NCBI GenBank assembly: GCA_013216135.1 | Contig: JABSOS010000014.1 | Span: forward strand, 1 to 64,000 | Length of the DNA stretch: 64,000 nucleotides | Origin: Candidatus Caenarcanales bacterium | Lineage (GTDB): Bacteria; Cyanobacteriota; Vampirovibrionia; LMEP-6097 | Direction: 5' to 3' | Notes under the pieces: generated by a model | The model's database searches: none | The model's input: only the letters and a program-made list of their open reading frames with translations | What the model was told of the DNA's origin: nothing | Part shown: positions 1 through 8,919 of the stretch, piece by piece | How the letters are laid out: each line of letters begins with the position of its first letter | Position numbering within the stretch: the stretch's first letter is position 1 | Position numbers and translations under genes: made by a program

Positions 1-122
1 TTAGCTTATATTTTGATAATTTACTGTATTTAAGCATATTCCAGACTAGTTAGATTTATTTTAACTGGTCTAGAGCCCTAGAAATTTGGGACAATGATCT
101 TCAAGAAATAAACAAAGACTAT

Positions 123-410
123 ATGAAGTCACTAGAAGAGCTTATAAATAATAAAGTAGTCAGTATAAATCCAAATATTGTTCAACCTGAACCCAAAAAT
201 AAAGAAGAGGAACTTAGATCTAACATTTTCAAAAGCCTAGGAACAGTTATAAGTCAATGCATACCGAAACTTCCAAATAATATTAATCACAAAGATCTAT
301 TAAAGAAATCAATAACGTTAATAGATAATTTAAGCCAAGACCTAAAAAACCTACTTCATTTCAAATTTCCAGAAGAAAAAACACAAAATCTAGCTAAAAG
401 TACTAGTTAA
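123..410 (+). CDS. short hypothetical protein, possibly the C-terminal part of a longer broken gene
   Basis: I do not recognise this 95-residue lysine- and asparagine-rich protein. It begins MKSLEELINN and is mostly predicted helix. Upstream of the ATG the same frame stays open with protein-like composition (..NWSRALEIWDND..) back to an in-frame TAG at 51-53, and before that to the window edge. The ATG may therefore be internal to an older, longer gene. The next gene, a degenerate acyl-CoA synthetase, starts 34 bases downstream on the same strand. A phasin- or PhaE-like origin is conceivable from the helical composition but is not supported. Confidence 0.45.
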   Translation: MKSLEELINNKVVSINPNIVQPEPKNKEEELRSNIFKSLGTVISQCIPKLPNNINHKDLLKKSITLIDNLSQDLKNLLHFKFPEEKTQNLAKSTS

Positions 411-444
411 TCAAGATCAGGGCATATTATTTATATACAAATAA

Positions 445-2145
445 ATGTCATTTAAAACACTAATTGAGATGTTCGAGTATAATGTCACTAAGTTCGGCAA
501 AAAGACGCTTGCGCACTCAAGATTAATTAGTGCAAATGGTGATATCTTTGATGAAAAACATTCATGGAATGATATTAAAGATCAAAGTAAAAGACTTGCC
601 TGCTCTTTAACTAAATTTGGTGAAAATACCGGCAAGCATATTGCGATTTGGGCGGACAACTCTTACAGATGGATGGTTGCAGACCTAGCTATTATGTACT
701 TGGGCGCAGTTAGTTTAAACCTCGCCCCTTCAGATACTAATTTAAATATAGCTTCTGCCTTAAAAAACTGTGACGTTAATACCATTTTCATCGGTAATAC
801 CAAATTATTAAATAAGCTCATAACATTAATTGCAGAGTATCATCTTCCTATCCGCAATATAGTACTTTTAGATTTTAGAGTAAATAAAGTTGAGAATAAC
901 TCCAGATCAATCAGTGTATACTTTTGGGATCAATTAATGGCTCAAGAAACTAGTGCTGGAAACTTGAATACCGCTTCCTACCCAATTGACACAAATTTCC
1001 CAGCAAGTACCGTTATGAATTCAGGTGCTAAAAATTCCTGCAAGCTAATTCCTCTTAGTCATAAAAATATAATTTCAAATATAGAATCCTTGGCTAAAGA
1101 TTTAAAATATAAAAAAAATGATAGTGTTTTAAGTTGTCATTCCTTATCTGACATCTTCAACAAAAATATCGCCTACTATTCAGCAATTTATGCTGGTGCA
1201 AGCTTATTTTTCCCACTTGACTCACTGAACTTTTTCTATGAACTAGCTTACAAGAACGTTAGTATAGCTTGCATAAACCCAAAAGACCTCGCTGAATTAG
1301 AAGAAAATATTAGTCTTCAACTTGAAAAAGATGGCTTTCTAAACTTCTTACTAAATATTCCTATAATCTCTTACTTTGCACAATCAGGACTAAAGAAAAG
1401 CCACGCTAATAATTTAAAATATTTTATCTGTTCAGGGGCTTATCTTCCAGCCTATCTTGATAACAATATGAGGCACTATGGCTTTAAGCTTAGACAAAGC
1501 TATGGCACTACTGAATGTGCTGGACCAATCTCCATTACAACTCCAAATCAAGCAAATAACATAGGAAAAGTTCTAAGTTGCTTTGAATGGAAAATGAATA
1601 ACACTGGAGAATTAGAAATTTCCAGCACAGCTATCACTCATGGCTACATAAATTCAAGTGAGTATGAAGCTGAATCATTTTATTCTACAAGTAGTAGTCG
1701 CTGGTTTAGAACGGGTGATATTGTTTCAAAAAATGGAAATGGGAACTTGGTTTATTTAGGCAAAGCCTGCGAGCAAGTTTTAAACAGTCAAGAAAAATCT
1801 GTTTCACTCAGCAAAGCTGAAAAAATGCTTAGAAACTTTGAGTATATCGACGATGTTTTAATTGTCGGGGAAGAAAAGCCTTTCATCTCAGCGTTAATAA
1901 CCATCAGAGATGAAAGATTTAGAAAGCTTTTCAAGAAACTTGATAAATATTCCATTAGACAACAATGCGAAAAAGCTATTGATCAAATAAATAAATCTCT
2001 TCCAGAAAATGAACGAGTAAGAAAGTTTGCAATATTAGATCAGTCTTTAAGAACGAACAAATCAGAACTAAGTCCTAATAAAAAAGTTAGACGAAAAGTG
2101 ATTGAAGCAAGGTATCAAAGCACAATAGATAGCTTCTATGAATAG
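445..2145 (+). CDS. degenerate AMP-dependent acyl-CoA synthetase-like protein
   Basis: The 566 residues follow the ANL adenylating-enzyme layout and align by eye with the intact paralogue at 41378. The A5 motif YGTTE (about residue 351) and the A7 motif WFRTGD (about 419) are present. The A3 phosphate-binding loop, TSGTTGIPKG in the paralogue, reads MNSGAKNSCKLIP here (about 190) and has lost its glycine/threonine pattern and lysine. The GRKKDLLITAGGKNV stretch is replaced by GKACEQVLNSQEKSV. A lysine-rich A10-like tail remains near residue 538. The fold is probably kept but ATP chemistry is doubtful, so a binding or regulatory pseudo-enzyme is possible. The start is the ATG after an A/T-rich leader without a clear Shine-Dalgarno sequence. 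Confidence 0.75.
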   Translation: MSFKTLIEMFEYNVTKFGKKTLAHSRLISANGDIFDEKHSWNDIKDQSKRLACSLTKFGENTGKHIAIWADNSYRWMVADLAIMYLGAVSLNLAPSDTNLNIASALKNCDVNTIFIGNTKLLNKLITLIAEYHLPIRNIVLLDFRVNKVENNSRSISVYFWDQLMAQETSAGNLNTASYPIDTNFPASTVMNSGAKNSCKLIPLSHKNIISNIESLAKDLKYKKNDSVLSCHSLSDIFNKNIAYYSAIYAGASLFFPLDSLNFFYELAYKNVSIACINPKDLAELEENISLQLEKDGFLNFLLNIPIISYFAQSGLKKSHANNLKYFICSGAYLPAYLDNNMRHYGFKLRQSYGTTECAGPISITTPNQANNIGKVLSCFEWKMNNTGELEISSTAITHGYINSSEYEAESFYSTSSSRWFRTGDIVSKNGNGNLVYLGKACEQVLNSQEKSVSLSKAEKMLRNFEYIDDVLIVGEEKPFISALITIRDERFRKLFKKLDKYSIRQQCEKAIDQINKSLPENERVRKFAILDQSLRTNKSELSPNKKVRRKVIEARYQSTIDSFYE

Positions 2146-2146
2146 C

Positions 2147-4087
2147 TTAATTAGACTTAAAAAGCTTTGCATTATCCTTATCACCAAGTGAAATAAAGAA
2201 ATCAAAAGCTTTTTGCTTAGCCTGTTCTGTAGAAATATTAGTTATATGATAAATATCATTAGGTTGATAAGACATACTATTAGACTCATAGACAGTGATA
2301 GCCTCTTTCATTTTCAAAAAGTAATCTTTTGTCTTCTCCAAGTATTCTTTTTCTTTTTTATTCTTATAAATAAAAAATTTCATATTCAAATCTGCTAAAT
2401 AATAAAGTGTTTTCCAAGAGATATCTAAAATAGATTCATTTGCAAAATACTCATAAGATCTCTCCAAGTGATCTTGAGCAATAGGATAAGTATGTTCATT
2501 TAACACAGCAGGGTTTAGAATCAAGATCCCAATAAGTGTCTCAGTAATTGCATTCTGAAGATTTGCATTAATACTTTTAAAAATTTTCTTAGCTTTAATT
2601 AAAGAATTTAGAGAGTCTTCAAACTTTCCGATGTTTGCAAAAAGGTCTCCCATAGCTTGATAGATATTAGCTTCACCAAGTTTATTTTCATGTTCTTTAA
2701 AAAGATCAATTGCTTTTTCAAAGTAAGCTATAGCTTCAGCAAAATTTTCTTCATTCAAAGTGTGCTTTTTAGCGTGAATATTAATGATTCCATAAGCAAG
2801 ATCAACATACTTACTGGCGATTTCTTCATGATTCCCTAGCTTAGATGCAAGTTTAATAATTTCCTGAGCTTTAACAGTTAAATCTTCAAGATTCCCTTCT
2901 AGAAGTAGTTCCTGGAAACGGATATTTTCCGCTTGAAGTAAATGATGGAATCTTTTTAAATCACGAAACTGTTCACAGGATTGATCTATAATTTCTTTAA
3001 TCTCTTCAGTATCACCACCAGTTTTAATCTTAATACCAGCAAATATTTGTACAGCTTGAGCTTGGAAGAACTTAGGAACTTTAACACCAAGCAGCTTTTT
3101 AGATAAACTATCAATCTCATCGTATTTTCCTTGAATTGAAAGTAGTGAAAGTTCTTGAATGTCTACATTTAATCTATCAAAAACACTGGTTTGTTTATTT
3201 TTCTCTTTAGCTTTGGAGAGATAAAGCTGAGCGTCTTTTAAGTTTCCATTTATCAGTGACTGAGAAGCCAATATTGAATTAATTAAAGCTAAAGCGATAT
3301 TATTTTCGACTTGGCTATAAAGATTAATAGCTTTACTATAGTATTCTTCCTCCGAAAATTCGTTAGCGTAGAACAAATAAACTTCAGCCAAACCATTTTT
3401 GTTCTTTTCTTTCCCAAAAAGGATTTCAGCGTCTTCCGCAGCTTCTCTATCCTTAGTAACAAGAGATTTTAACAAAAACAATTTAGCTCTAGTAGAGTCA
3501 TACTCTGCTTTTTCAGCAAGTTTAATTAAAGTATCAATTTGTTCAAGACTAACAACAGAAACTAAGTCTTTACTTAGATGAGCGTCCTGCAAAGCAATTT
3601 CAACAGACTTTGCAAAAGTTAAAATAGCAAAGTCAATCTTCCCTTCATCTATTAATTCTTGGAAAGCTTCTTCTAAAAGTTGGTCTGGATCTTCATAAGC
3701 ATCAATAGCTTCAACATATGAAATTCCCCAGTAAACTTTAGATAGTAGACATGAAAAAGCTTTGTAAATTTTACTTGAAGTATCAGACTTAAATCTAGTA
3801 AGAAGAGGTCTTAAATCACCTTCAATTAAAAATTCTAAAAATACTTTAAAGCCACTATATTTTTTTGAATATTTTAAAAGGTCATATGCATCATAATATT
3901 TACCTTGTTTTAAAAGTATTTTTGCTTTAAATTCATTAGCCTCATAAGTTTCTGAATCATTAGCAGCAGCTAAAATTAAGTCATCACATACTTCTAGAGC
4001 TTCTAGAAAATAATCTTTATAAAAATAATCCCAATATTTCTCTATTAAAGAGTTTCGTAGTTCTGACTTATTAAATTCTCTTGACAT
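2147..4087 (-). CDS. TPR-repeat protein
   Basis: This 646-residue, all-helical protein carries repeated TPR-like units, for example 'ALEVCDDLILAA', 'AKILLKQGKYYDAYDLLKYSKKY', 'AEAIAYFEKAIDLFKEHENKLGEANIYQAMGDLFANIGKFEDSL'. No signal peptide or catalytic domain is visible, so a cytoplasmic scaffold or regulator role is inferred. Its ATG lies inside the 3' end of the upstream 109-residue gene (43-base overlap, different frame), which suggests translational coupling. Its 3' end abuts the convergent acyl-CoA synthetase-like gene with one base between. Confidence 0.7.
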   Translation of the reverse strand: MSREFNKSELRNSLIEKYWDYFYKDYFLEALEVCDDLILAAANDSETYEANEFKAKILLKQGKYYDAYDLLKYSKKYSGFKVFLEFLIEGDLRPLLTRFKSDTSSKIYKAFSCLLSKVYWGISYVEAIDAYEDPDQLLEEAFQELIDEGKIDFAILTFAKSVEIALQDAHLSKDLVSVVSLEQIDTLIKLAEKAEYDSTRAKLFLLKSLVTKDREAAEDAEILFGKEKNKNGLAEVYLFYANEFSEEEYYSKAINLYSQVENNIALALINSILASQSLINGNLKDAQLYLSKAKEKNKQTSVFDRLNVDIQELSLLSIQGKYDEIDSLSKKLLGVKVPKFFQAQAVQIFAGIKIKTGGDTEEIKEIIDQSCEQFRDLKRFHHLLQAENIRFQELLLEGNLEDLTVKAQEIIKLASKLGNHEEIASKYVDLAYGIINIHAKKHTLNEENFAEAIAYFEKAIDLFKEHENKLGEANIYQAMGDLFANIGKFEDSLNSLIKAKKIFKSINANLQNAITETLIGILILNPAVLNEHTYPIAQDHLERSYEYFANESILDISWKTLYYLADLNMKFFIYKNKKEKEYLEKTKDYFLKMKEAITVYESNSMSYQPNDIYHITNISTEQAKQKAFDFFISLGDKDNAKLFKSN

Positions 4088-4374
4088 CCAGCTAATTCTT
4101 CTTTAAACCTTAATCTAGTGGTTTCAAAACTCAATATACCACTAAGGAAGTCAGCTGAACAATCTTTAATATTAGATAGTTCATACATTAAGATATCTTC
4201 ATCAATTTTCGAGAATTTTTTTACGATACTGAGCTTTCTAAAGTTTGCTTTACAAATTTCAACTAAATTTTCTTCACTGTCTAAAACTTCATTTTGAGTT
4301 TTTAGATCTTCGATACACTGATTATATGTAGCCAAAGAATTCACATTAGACATCATTGTTTTCTGTTTTTGCAT
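4045..4374 (-). CDS. hypothetical protein upstream of TPR gene
   Basis: This 109-residue protein is not recognised. It is mostly helical and acidic (IEDLKTQNEVLDSEENLVEICKANF...). Three methionines near the N-terminus (residues 1, 7 and 8) leave the start uncertain; 'MMSNVNSL' is an alternative. The 3' end overlaps the TPR gene by 43 bases, so the two are probably expressed together. Two CTTAACCT repeats lie just upstream. Confidence 0.5.
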   Translation of the reverse strand: MQKQKTMMSNVNSLATYNQCIEDLKTQNEVLDSEENLVEICKANFRKLSIVKKFSKIDEDILMYELSNIKDCSADFLSGILSFETTRLRFKEELAGCQENLISQNYETL

Positions 4375-4381
4375 AGGGCCG

Positions 4382-4400
4382 CTTAACCTTTTCTTAACCT
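4382..4400. promoter_or_regulatory. Pho-box-like direct repeat CTTAACCT-ttt-CTTAACCT
   Basis: Two perfect CTTAACCT octamers are separated by three T, giving an 11-base period. This matches the published form of the cyanobacterial SphR Pho box and of PhoB/OmpR-family direct-repeat operators in general. The site sits in the intergenic region between the divergent 109-residue gene and the histidine kinase, so either could be the target. The regulator is inferred. Confidence 0.45.
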
Positions 4401-4515
4401 TTTTTATTATTCTAGCATACCCCTCGAGAAAAAGTCAATACGCTTTCGCACTGGTATCAAAGTAAGTCCATTTTCAACTTGAAATTGAGTCTAAATATTC
4501 AAAATTAAGGGTAAA

Positions 4516-6414
4516 TTGCAGTTAGGGATGCTCGAAGAAAATACAGTTTCAAATAAAAGCTTAGATGCCTCAAATCTAATGCAGCTGTTTAATCTAAGTA
4601 CAGACTTGATGTGCACAGCAAGTACAGAAGGTTATTTTTTGGAATTAAATACAGCTTGGGAACAGGCGCTTGGGTATACACGAGATGAGTTAAAAGCCAA
4701 GCCCTTTGTAAATTTCATACATGAAGATGACCGCATAAGAACGCTCGATGAAACAAAAAAGCTATTTAAAGATAACTACAGAAGTATCAACTTTATTAAC
4801 CGCTATATAAAGAAAGATGGATCTATAATTTACCTTTCCTGGAGGGCTTCTTTACTGAAAGAAGAAAATATTTTAATTGCCACAGCTGATGATGTTACTG
4901 AAATAGAAATTCATAAAGAAAATCTCCTAAAAGTAAAGAATGAATTAGACAATAAACAAAAAGTACTTCAAGTAATTCTTAATCATATGCCTAACTACGT
5001 TTTCTACAAAGATTCAGAAAACAAAATCCTCTTTGCAAATAAAGCTGCTGCTAGCTCGATGGGATTAAATCCAGATGAAATGGCTGGAAAACATACCCGA
5101 GAGTTTTTCCCAGAACAAGCTGGGCAATACTACAGTGATGATTTAAAAGTAATTAATAATAAAAAACCCCGTTTAGGCATAGAGGAAAAATACATAGATG
5201 CTTCTGGTGAAACGAGATGGATTCGAACAGATAAAGTCCCTATCTTTAATAAAGAAGGGGAAGTTAAAGAACTAGTTGCAATTGCAACTGATATCACCCA
5301 GCAAAAAATCGATGCACAGTCAATTGAGGATCAGAATAGAAGTATCAATCATATTCTCAGAGGAGCGAAGCTCGGCTACTGGGAACTTGAAAACCAAAGT
5401 GGAGAAATGAAATTAGACGAAATCTGGCTTAGTATGCTCGGTTATGAAAAAGGTGAAGTCTATGAAAATATTGAATCTGTAGTTCAGTTAATTCACCCAG
5501 AAGATAAACAAAGAGTTTTAGAGAAGTGGGATGAACACGTTCAAGGGCATAGTCCTCACTTCGAATCTGAATTTAGAATGCTTCATAAAAATGGTTCTTG
5601 GCTTTGGATTCTGGATAAAGGCTTAGTAATTTCTCACGATGACTATAATCTTCCAATAAAATCAATCGGGATTCACCAAGATATAAGCTTTATGAAAGAA
5701 GCTGAAGAAGCTCTACAGAAGTCAAATGAAGAATTACTTAGAAGTAATAAAGAGTTAGATGACTTTGCGCATATTGCTTCACATGACTTGAGAGAACCTT
5801 TAAGGGGAATGCACTATAATGCAAACTTTTTACTTGAAGATTACTCTGATTTAATCGATGAGAAAGGAAAAGGTAGACTTGAAAGGTTAATTTTCCTTAG
5901 CCAAAGAATGAACAAGCTTGTAGATGACCTATTATTCTTTTCCAGACTAGGGAAAGGGGAAATCGGGAAACAGGAAGCTGACTTAAATGAGATCGCAGAA
6001 GATGTAATTAATTCTTTAAGTCATGACCCTAAAGTTGAAATCAAAATTTCAAATAAATTACCAAGCCTAGTATGTGACAAAGTGAAAATAAACACTCTTT
6101 ACCTCAATTTAGTTCAAAACGCTATTAAATATAACGATAAAGAAAAAATTGAAATTGAAATAGGCTCTAAGAAAAGCCCTGAGGGTAAAGATATTCTTTT
6201 CGTTAAAGACAATGGCATCGGTATCGCAGAGAAACACTTTGATGAAATTTTCAAAATTTTTAGACGAGTAGTAAAAAAGGACGCCTATGGTGGTGGAACG
6301 GGGTCTGGCTTATGCTTCGTTAAAAAAATTATAGATTTACATAAAGGAGATATCTGGGTAGAATCTCAACTGCAAGAAGGAACAACATTTTTATTCACAT
6401 TGTGGAATAAATAA
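4516..6414 (+). CDS. PAS-domain sensor histidine kinase
   Basis: The 632 residues contain three PAS-type domains (about 20-130, 145-265 and 275-400; the third has the 'GYEKGEVYENIESVVQLIHPEDKQRV' PAS_3 look). A coiled linker follows, then a HisKA domain with the phospho-acceptor histidine in ASHDLREPLRG (about 423) and an HATPase with the N box (NLVQNAIKYND), G1 (DNGIGIAEKHF), F box (FDEIFKIFRRV) and G2 (GGTGSGLCF). There is no transmembrane segment, so it is a soluble sensor. The architecture resembles the phytochrome-linked Cph1/Rcp1 kinases but without a chromophore domain. The ORF start is TTG with AAGGG four bases upstream; an ATG at 4528 is the alternative. It is followed after 11 bases by a CheY-like gene. 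Confidence 0.9.
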   Translation: MQLGMLEENTVSNKSLDASNLMQLFNLSTDLMCTASTEGYFLELNTAWEQALGYTRDELKAKPFVNFIHEDDRIRTLDETKKLFKDNYRSINFINRYIKKDGSIIYLSWRASLLKEENILIATADDVTEIEIHKENLLKVKNELDNKQKVLQVILNHMPNYVFYKDSENKILFANKAAASSMGLNPDEMAGKHTREFFPEQAGQYYSDDLKVINNKKPRLGIEEKYIDASGETRWIRTDKVPIFNKEGEVKELVAIATDITQQKIDAQSIEDQNRSINHILRGAKLGYWELENQSGEMKLDEIWLSMLGYEKGEVYENIESVVQLIHPEDKQRVLEKWDEHVQGHSPHFESEFRMLHKNGSWLWILDKGLVISHDDYNLPIKSIGIHQDISFMKEAEEALQKSNEELLRSNKELDDFAHIASHDLREPLRGMHYNANFLLEDYSDLIDEKGKGRLERLIFLSQRMNKLVDDLLFFSRLGKGEIGKQEADLNEIAEDVINSLSHDPKVEIKISNKLPSLVCDKVKINTLYLNLVQNAIKYNDKEKIEIEIGSKKSPEGKDILFVKDNGIGIAEKHFDEIFKIFRRVVKKDAYGGGTGSGLCFVKKIIDLHKGDIWVESQLQEGTTFLFTLWNK

Positions 6415-6425
6415 ATTAGGTTGAT

Positions 6426-6845
6426 ATGTTTTTAAGCGTGAAGTACAAACCACTATTAGTAGTAGAAGACAGTGAAGATGATTACGAATTCATCGAAAGG
6501 GCTTTTGCAAAATCAAAAATTCCTTGTGAGCTGCATCACTGCGATGAAGGTAGAACAGCAGTTGAATTTTTAGATGGAAATATAATTCCTTCAATGGTCT
6601 TATTAGACTTGAACCTACCTGGGGTAAGTGGTTACCAAATTTTAGAAAAAATCAAATCTACTGAAAAATTAAGGTCTGTTCCTGTAGTAGTTTTCTCCTC
6701 TTCATCAAATGAAACAGATATCGAAGAGTGCTATAAATTAGGTGCAAACTGCTATATACAGAAACCAGTTGACTTTAAAAAATTCAATGCAACTTTAGAA
6801 ACAGTAAAAAGATTTTGGTACGAAATCGCGAAATTACCTATCTAG
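6426..6845 (+). CDS. single-domain response regulator (Rcp1/CheY-like)
   Basis: This 139-residue stand-alone receiver domain has the acidic pair in VVEDSEDD near the N-terminus, the phospho-acceptor aspartate in LLDLNLPG (about residue 60), a serine-rich switch region (VFSSSSNE) and the conserved lysine in IQKPVD (about 112). No output domain is present. The motif spelling and position directly behind a PAS histidine kinase match the Rcp1-type regulators of phytochrome-like kinases. It is the likely phosphorylation partner of the kinase 11 bases upstream. Confidence 0.9.
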   Translation: MFLSVKYKPLLVVEDSEDDYEFIERAFAKSKIPCELHHCDEGRTAVEFLDGNIIPSMVLLDLNLPGVSGYQILEKIKSTEKLRSVPVVVFSSSSNETDIEECYKLGANCYIQKPVDFKKFNATLETVKRFWYEIAKLPI

Positions 6846-6895
6846 AATCTACCTTTCTTATCTTTATAAACCCTTAAACTTTCGAGCTTTTCAGA

Positions 6896-6901
6896 TATAA
6901 T
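6896..6901 (+). promoter_or_regulatory. -10 hexamer TATAAT close to the start of the second receiver gene
   Basis: A consensus TATAAT ends 15 bases before the ATG at 6917, so the expected transcript start leaves only a few untranslated bases. No Shine-Dalgarno sequence is visible. No convincing -35 box is present. Confidence 0.45.
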
Positions 6902-6916
6902 CTTTATTAGAAGCTC

Positions 6917-7699
6917 ATGAACAAATACTCAGTATTATTAATAGAAGACTGTCCAGACTTTACTTATGTAGTAAAAAGATATTTAGAACAATCCAGATAT
7001 TCAATCATAGTCACCAGCGTAGAAACCCTTCGAGAAGCACAAAATATGCTTCAAAGCGCTGCCTACGAATTAATAATTCTTGACTTGAATTTAAGTGATT
7101 CCTATGGAATAGATAGTCTAAATTCAGTATTAAAGCTATCACCTAACACAGCAGTTGTAGTTCTAACAGGACTTGAAGAAGAAGATGTCGGTATTGAAGC
7201 TATTCAACTCGGCGCTCAAGATTTTATTGCCAAAGATAACTTAAATGAATTCAATATCAGACGCATAGCAAAGTACGCCGTAGAGCGGCAGAAGTTAAAG
7301 AACCAAGCAAGTCATTCTTCAAGCCCGAAACAAGCCTTCAAAACCTTTTTAGACCTAGAAAAATATGTTGGTAACCCTAATTACAGCAATGAAACGAACC
7401 ATGCCTACAAAAAATTTATAGAAGCAAGTGTTTTAGAGTCAAAATATAGTGAATTAATCGATAAATCTATTGATAATATTACAAACTACAGAGAATTTAG
7501 TAGTGAAATGGAAGAAGAGGTGAAAGATATCACTAGATTAATCAAAGAAACCGGAGTAGACTCAAACCAATTCGTGCAAATGCATCAAAATATGATTAAG
7601 AAGAAGCTTCAGAACATAGAAGATAGTGAAGCAATTATTCTTCAGAGTGCTTCAAGCGTTGCTCTGTTGAAGCTTGCTTCTAGTTTTTTGGAGAATTGA
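6917..7699 (+). CDS. response regulator with helical C-terminal extension
   Basis: The 260-residue protein has a receiver domain at about residues 1-120: LLIEDCPD, the phospho-acceptor aspartate in ILDLNLSD (about 55), VLTGLEEED, and lysine in FIAKDNL (about 105). The remaining 140 residues are predicted helical and match no output domain I know; there is no helix-turn-helix or GGDEF motif. It probably belongs to the same signalling group as the upstream kinase and Rcp1-like protein, but it has its own TATAAT close to the start. Confidence 0.8.
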   Translation: MNKYSVLLIEDCPDFTYVVKRYLEQSRYSIIVTSVETLREAQNMLQSAAYELIILDLNLSDSYGIDSLNSVLKLSPNTAVVVLTGLEEEDVGIEAIQLGAQDFIAKDNLNEFNIRRIAKYAVERQKLKNQASHSSSPKQAFKTFLDLEKYVGNPNYSNETNHAYKKFIEASVLESKYSELIDKSIDNITNYREFSSEMEEEVKDITRLIKETGVDSNQFVQMHQNMIKKKLQNIEDSEAIILQSASSVALLKLASSFLEN

Positions 7700-7700
7700 C

Positions 7701-7715
7701 TTATCTTAACAAAGA
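7701..7715. repeat. 15-base repeat TTATCTTAACAAAGA, copy 1
   Basis: The same 15 bases occur at 27971-27985. This copy lies 90 bases before the 48-residue gene at 7806, the other 72 bases before fliJ. A shared regulatory site is inferred from position only. Confidence 0.4.
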
Positions 7716-7805
7716 ACCAGATAATTTCAAAAACTTTAGTAAAAGATAAACAAAAGATAAACAAAAGCGCTCATGATTGTTAAAATTTCATTAAGGAGAT
7801 ATATC

Positions 7806-7952
7806 ATGATTGACAATAATGATCAAAATCTTAAAGCAAAGTTGCTAACAAATGATTTTGAAACCATTTATGAGTTATTCATATCGGGGCAAATTTCCTT
7901 ACCGCTTCTAGTAACTCTAATGAAAGAAAGAACTAGTCTATCAGAGAATTAA
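7806..7952 (+). CDS. 48-residue hypothetical protein
   Basis: This gene is too short for the ORF track. The ATG is preceded by a strong AAGGAG Shine-Dalgarno at 7793-7798 with seven bases of spacing, which is unusually good for this window. The product starts MIDNNDQNLKAKLLTNDFE and ends ERTSLSEN. It is helical, with a hydrophobic SLPLLVTLM stretch too short for a clear membrane span. Its last 20 bases overlap the end of the convergent amidotransferase gene. Function unknown. Confidence 0.6.
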   Translation: MIDNNDQNLKAKLLTNDFETIYELFISGQISLPLLVTLMKERTSLSEN

Positions 7953-8805
7953 TCGCTGCGCTTGCAATTCTACTAACGTTATACTCAACATGGAATTGCG
8001 TTAAAAGTGCAAAAGCATCATAACTTTTAAATTCTAAAGCTTCGACAAGAGAATCAGGCGCATAGGCTGAGGCCCTTAGATCATTACTAAGATTTTCTTC
8101 AAAAATCCCTTGATGATGAATGCTAAGCTCCTCGACCTTCTTAAAATCAAGCTCTGGGTAATGTTTACGATAAAGGTCGCCTAATATCGAGTCTTCTTTC
8201 ACCTCCATACCGTGGGTAGCTTCAAAGATAGCGTGATGTTGATTCTGCTCTAGCTTTGAAAAAAACTTTGCTTTTAAAGTTTCTTGAATAAATTCAGGCT
8301 TGTGAACAAAATTAGGGTCACAATGGTTTATCCCAACTTCTTTAACTCTGTGATCACCAGGTAAATCTTGAACTAAAGTTCCTCCAAGAAGAACATTAAT
8401 TAGCTGCATACCACCACAGATAGCAAGTAGTGGTAAGTTTCTTCTAATAACTCCGATTTCTGCCATCTTAAATTCTGTACATTGTCTAAAATTAGCTGGA
8501 TCTTCACAGATTAAAGTACTTGGGTGTAAATCTTTCTCAGAATATGTTTTAGGATGAAGGTCAAACTTATTACCTGGGAGAATTAAAGCATCAGCAGCTC
8601 CCATCTTCTTTTCAACTTCTTTCAAATGAGCTTGTCTTAAATCTTCAATTAAATCTTTATCTAATTGCTTGTCATTCGGTAAAAATTCTAGATCAGGTTT
8701 TGTAGGAATAATAATCGGCTCAGCACCACTTAGCATGACTAACTTAAATAGAAGTTTACAGCCAAGTCTTTCACCGTCACAAGTTATCGCAATTTTACGT
8801 ACTAT
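7933..8805 (-). CDS. gamma-glutamyl hydrolase-type class I glutamine amidotransferase (peptidase C26/PuuD-like), probable non-AUG start
   Basis: The protein has the glutaminase nucleophile context AICGGMQLINVLLGGTLVQDL and a C-terminal histidine region SIHHQGIFEE, as in PuuD/peptidase C26 hydrolases that cleave gamma-glutamyl amides. The first ATG (8736) would delete the first beta strand. Upstream of it the frame stays open and encodes KIAITCDGERLGCKLLFKLV, the expected family N-terminus, back to a TAG. No ATG, GTG or TTG lies in that extension. A non-AUG start is likely: ATA at 8805, which follows a G-run (AGGGGGAAG), or ATT at 8793. If initiation really occurs at 8736 the enzyme would be N-terminally truncated. 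Confidence 0.75.
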   Translation of the reverse strand: MVRKIAITCDGERLGCKLLFKLVMLSGAEPIIIPTKPDLEFLPNDKQLDKDLIEDLRQAHLKEVEKKMGAADALILPGNKFDLHPKTYSEKDLHPSTLICEDPANFRQCTEFKMAEIGVIRRNLPLLAICGGMQLINVLLGGTLVQDLPGDHRVKEVGINHCDPNFVHKPEFIQETLKAKFFSKLEQNQHHAIFEATHGMEVKEDSILGDLYRKHYPELDFKKVEELSIHHQGIFEENLSNDLRASAYAPDSLVEALEFKSYDAFALLTQFHVEYNVSRIASAAINSLID

Positions 8806-8919
8806 ATCTTCCCCCTATAGTATTAATTTCGTCTAATTAATATTATAAAAAATTTAGAATATATTCCAGTATATAAACTTTTATCTTAAGATTTCACTAA
8901 AGTTTTCCGAAATTTAATT

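Noticed and set aside
51-53. TAG read as an amino acid (alternative code)
   Set aside because: TAG ends well-supported genes here, for example at 2143-2145 and 7 others, so recoding is not needed. A broken gene explains the in-frame TAG better.
4045-4087. Frameshift joining the 109-residue ORF to the TPR gene
   Set aside because: The downstream ORF has its own ATG and intact TPR units from the start, and the upstream one ends with ordinary coding sequence. A simple overlap is sufficient.
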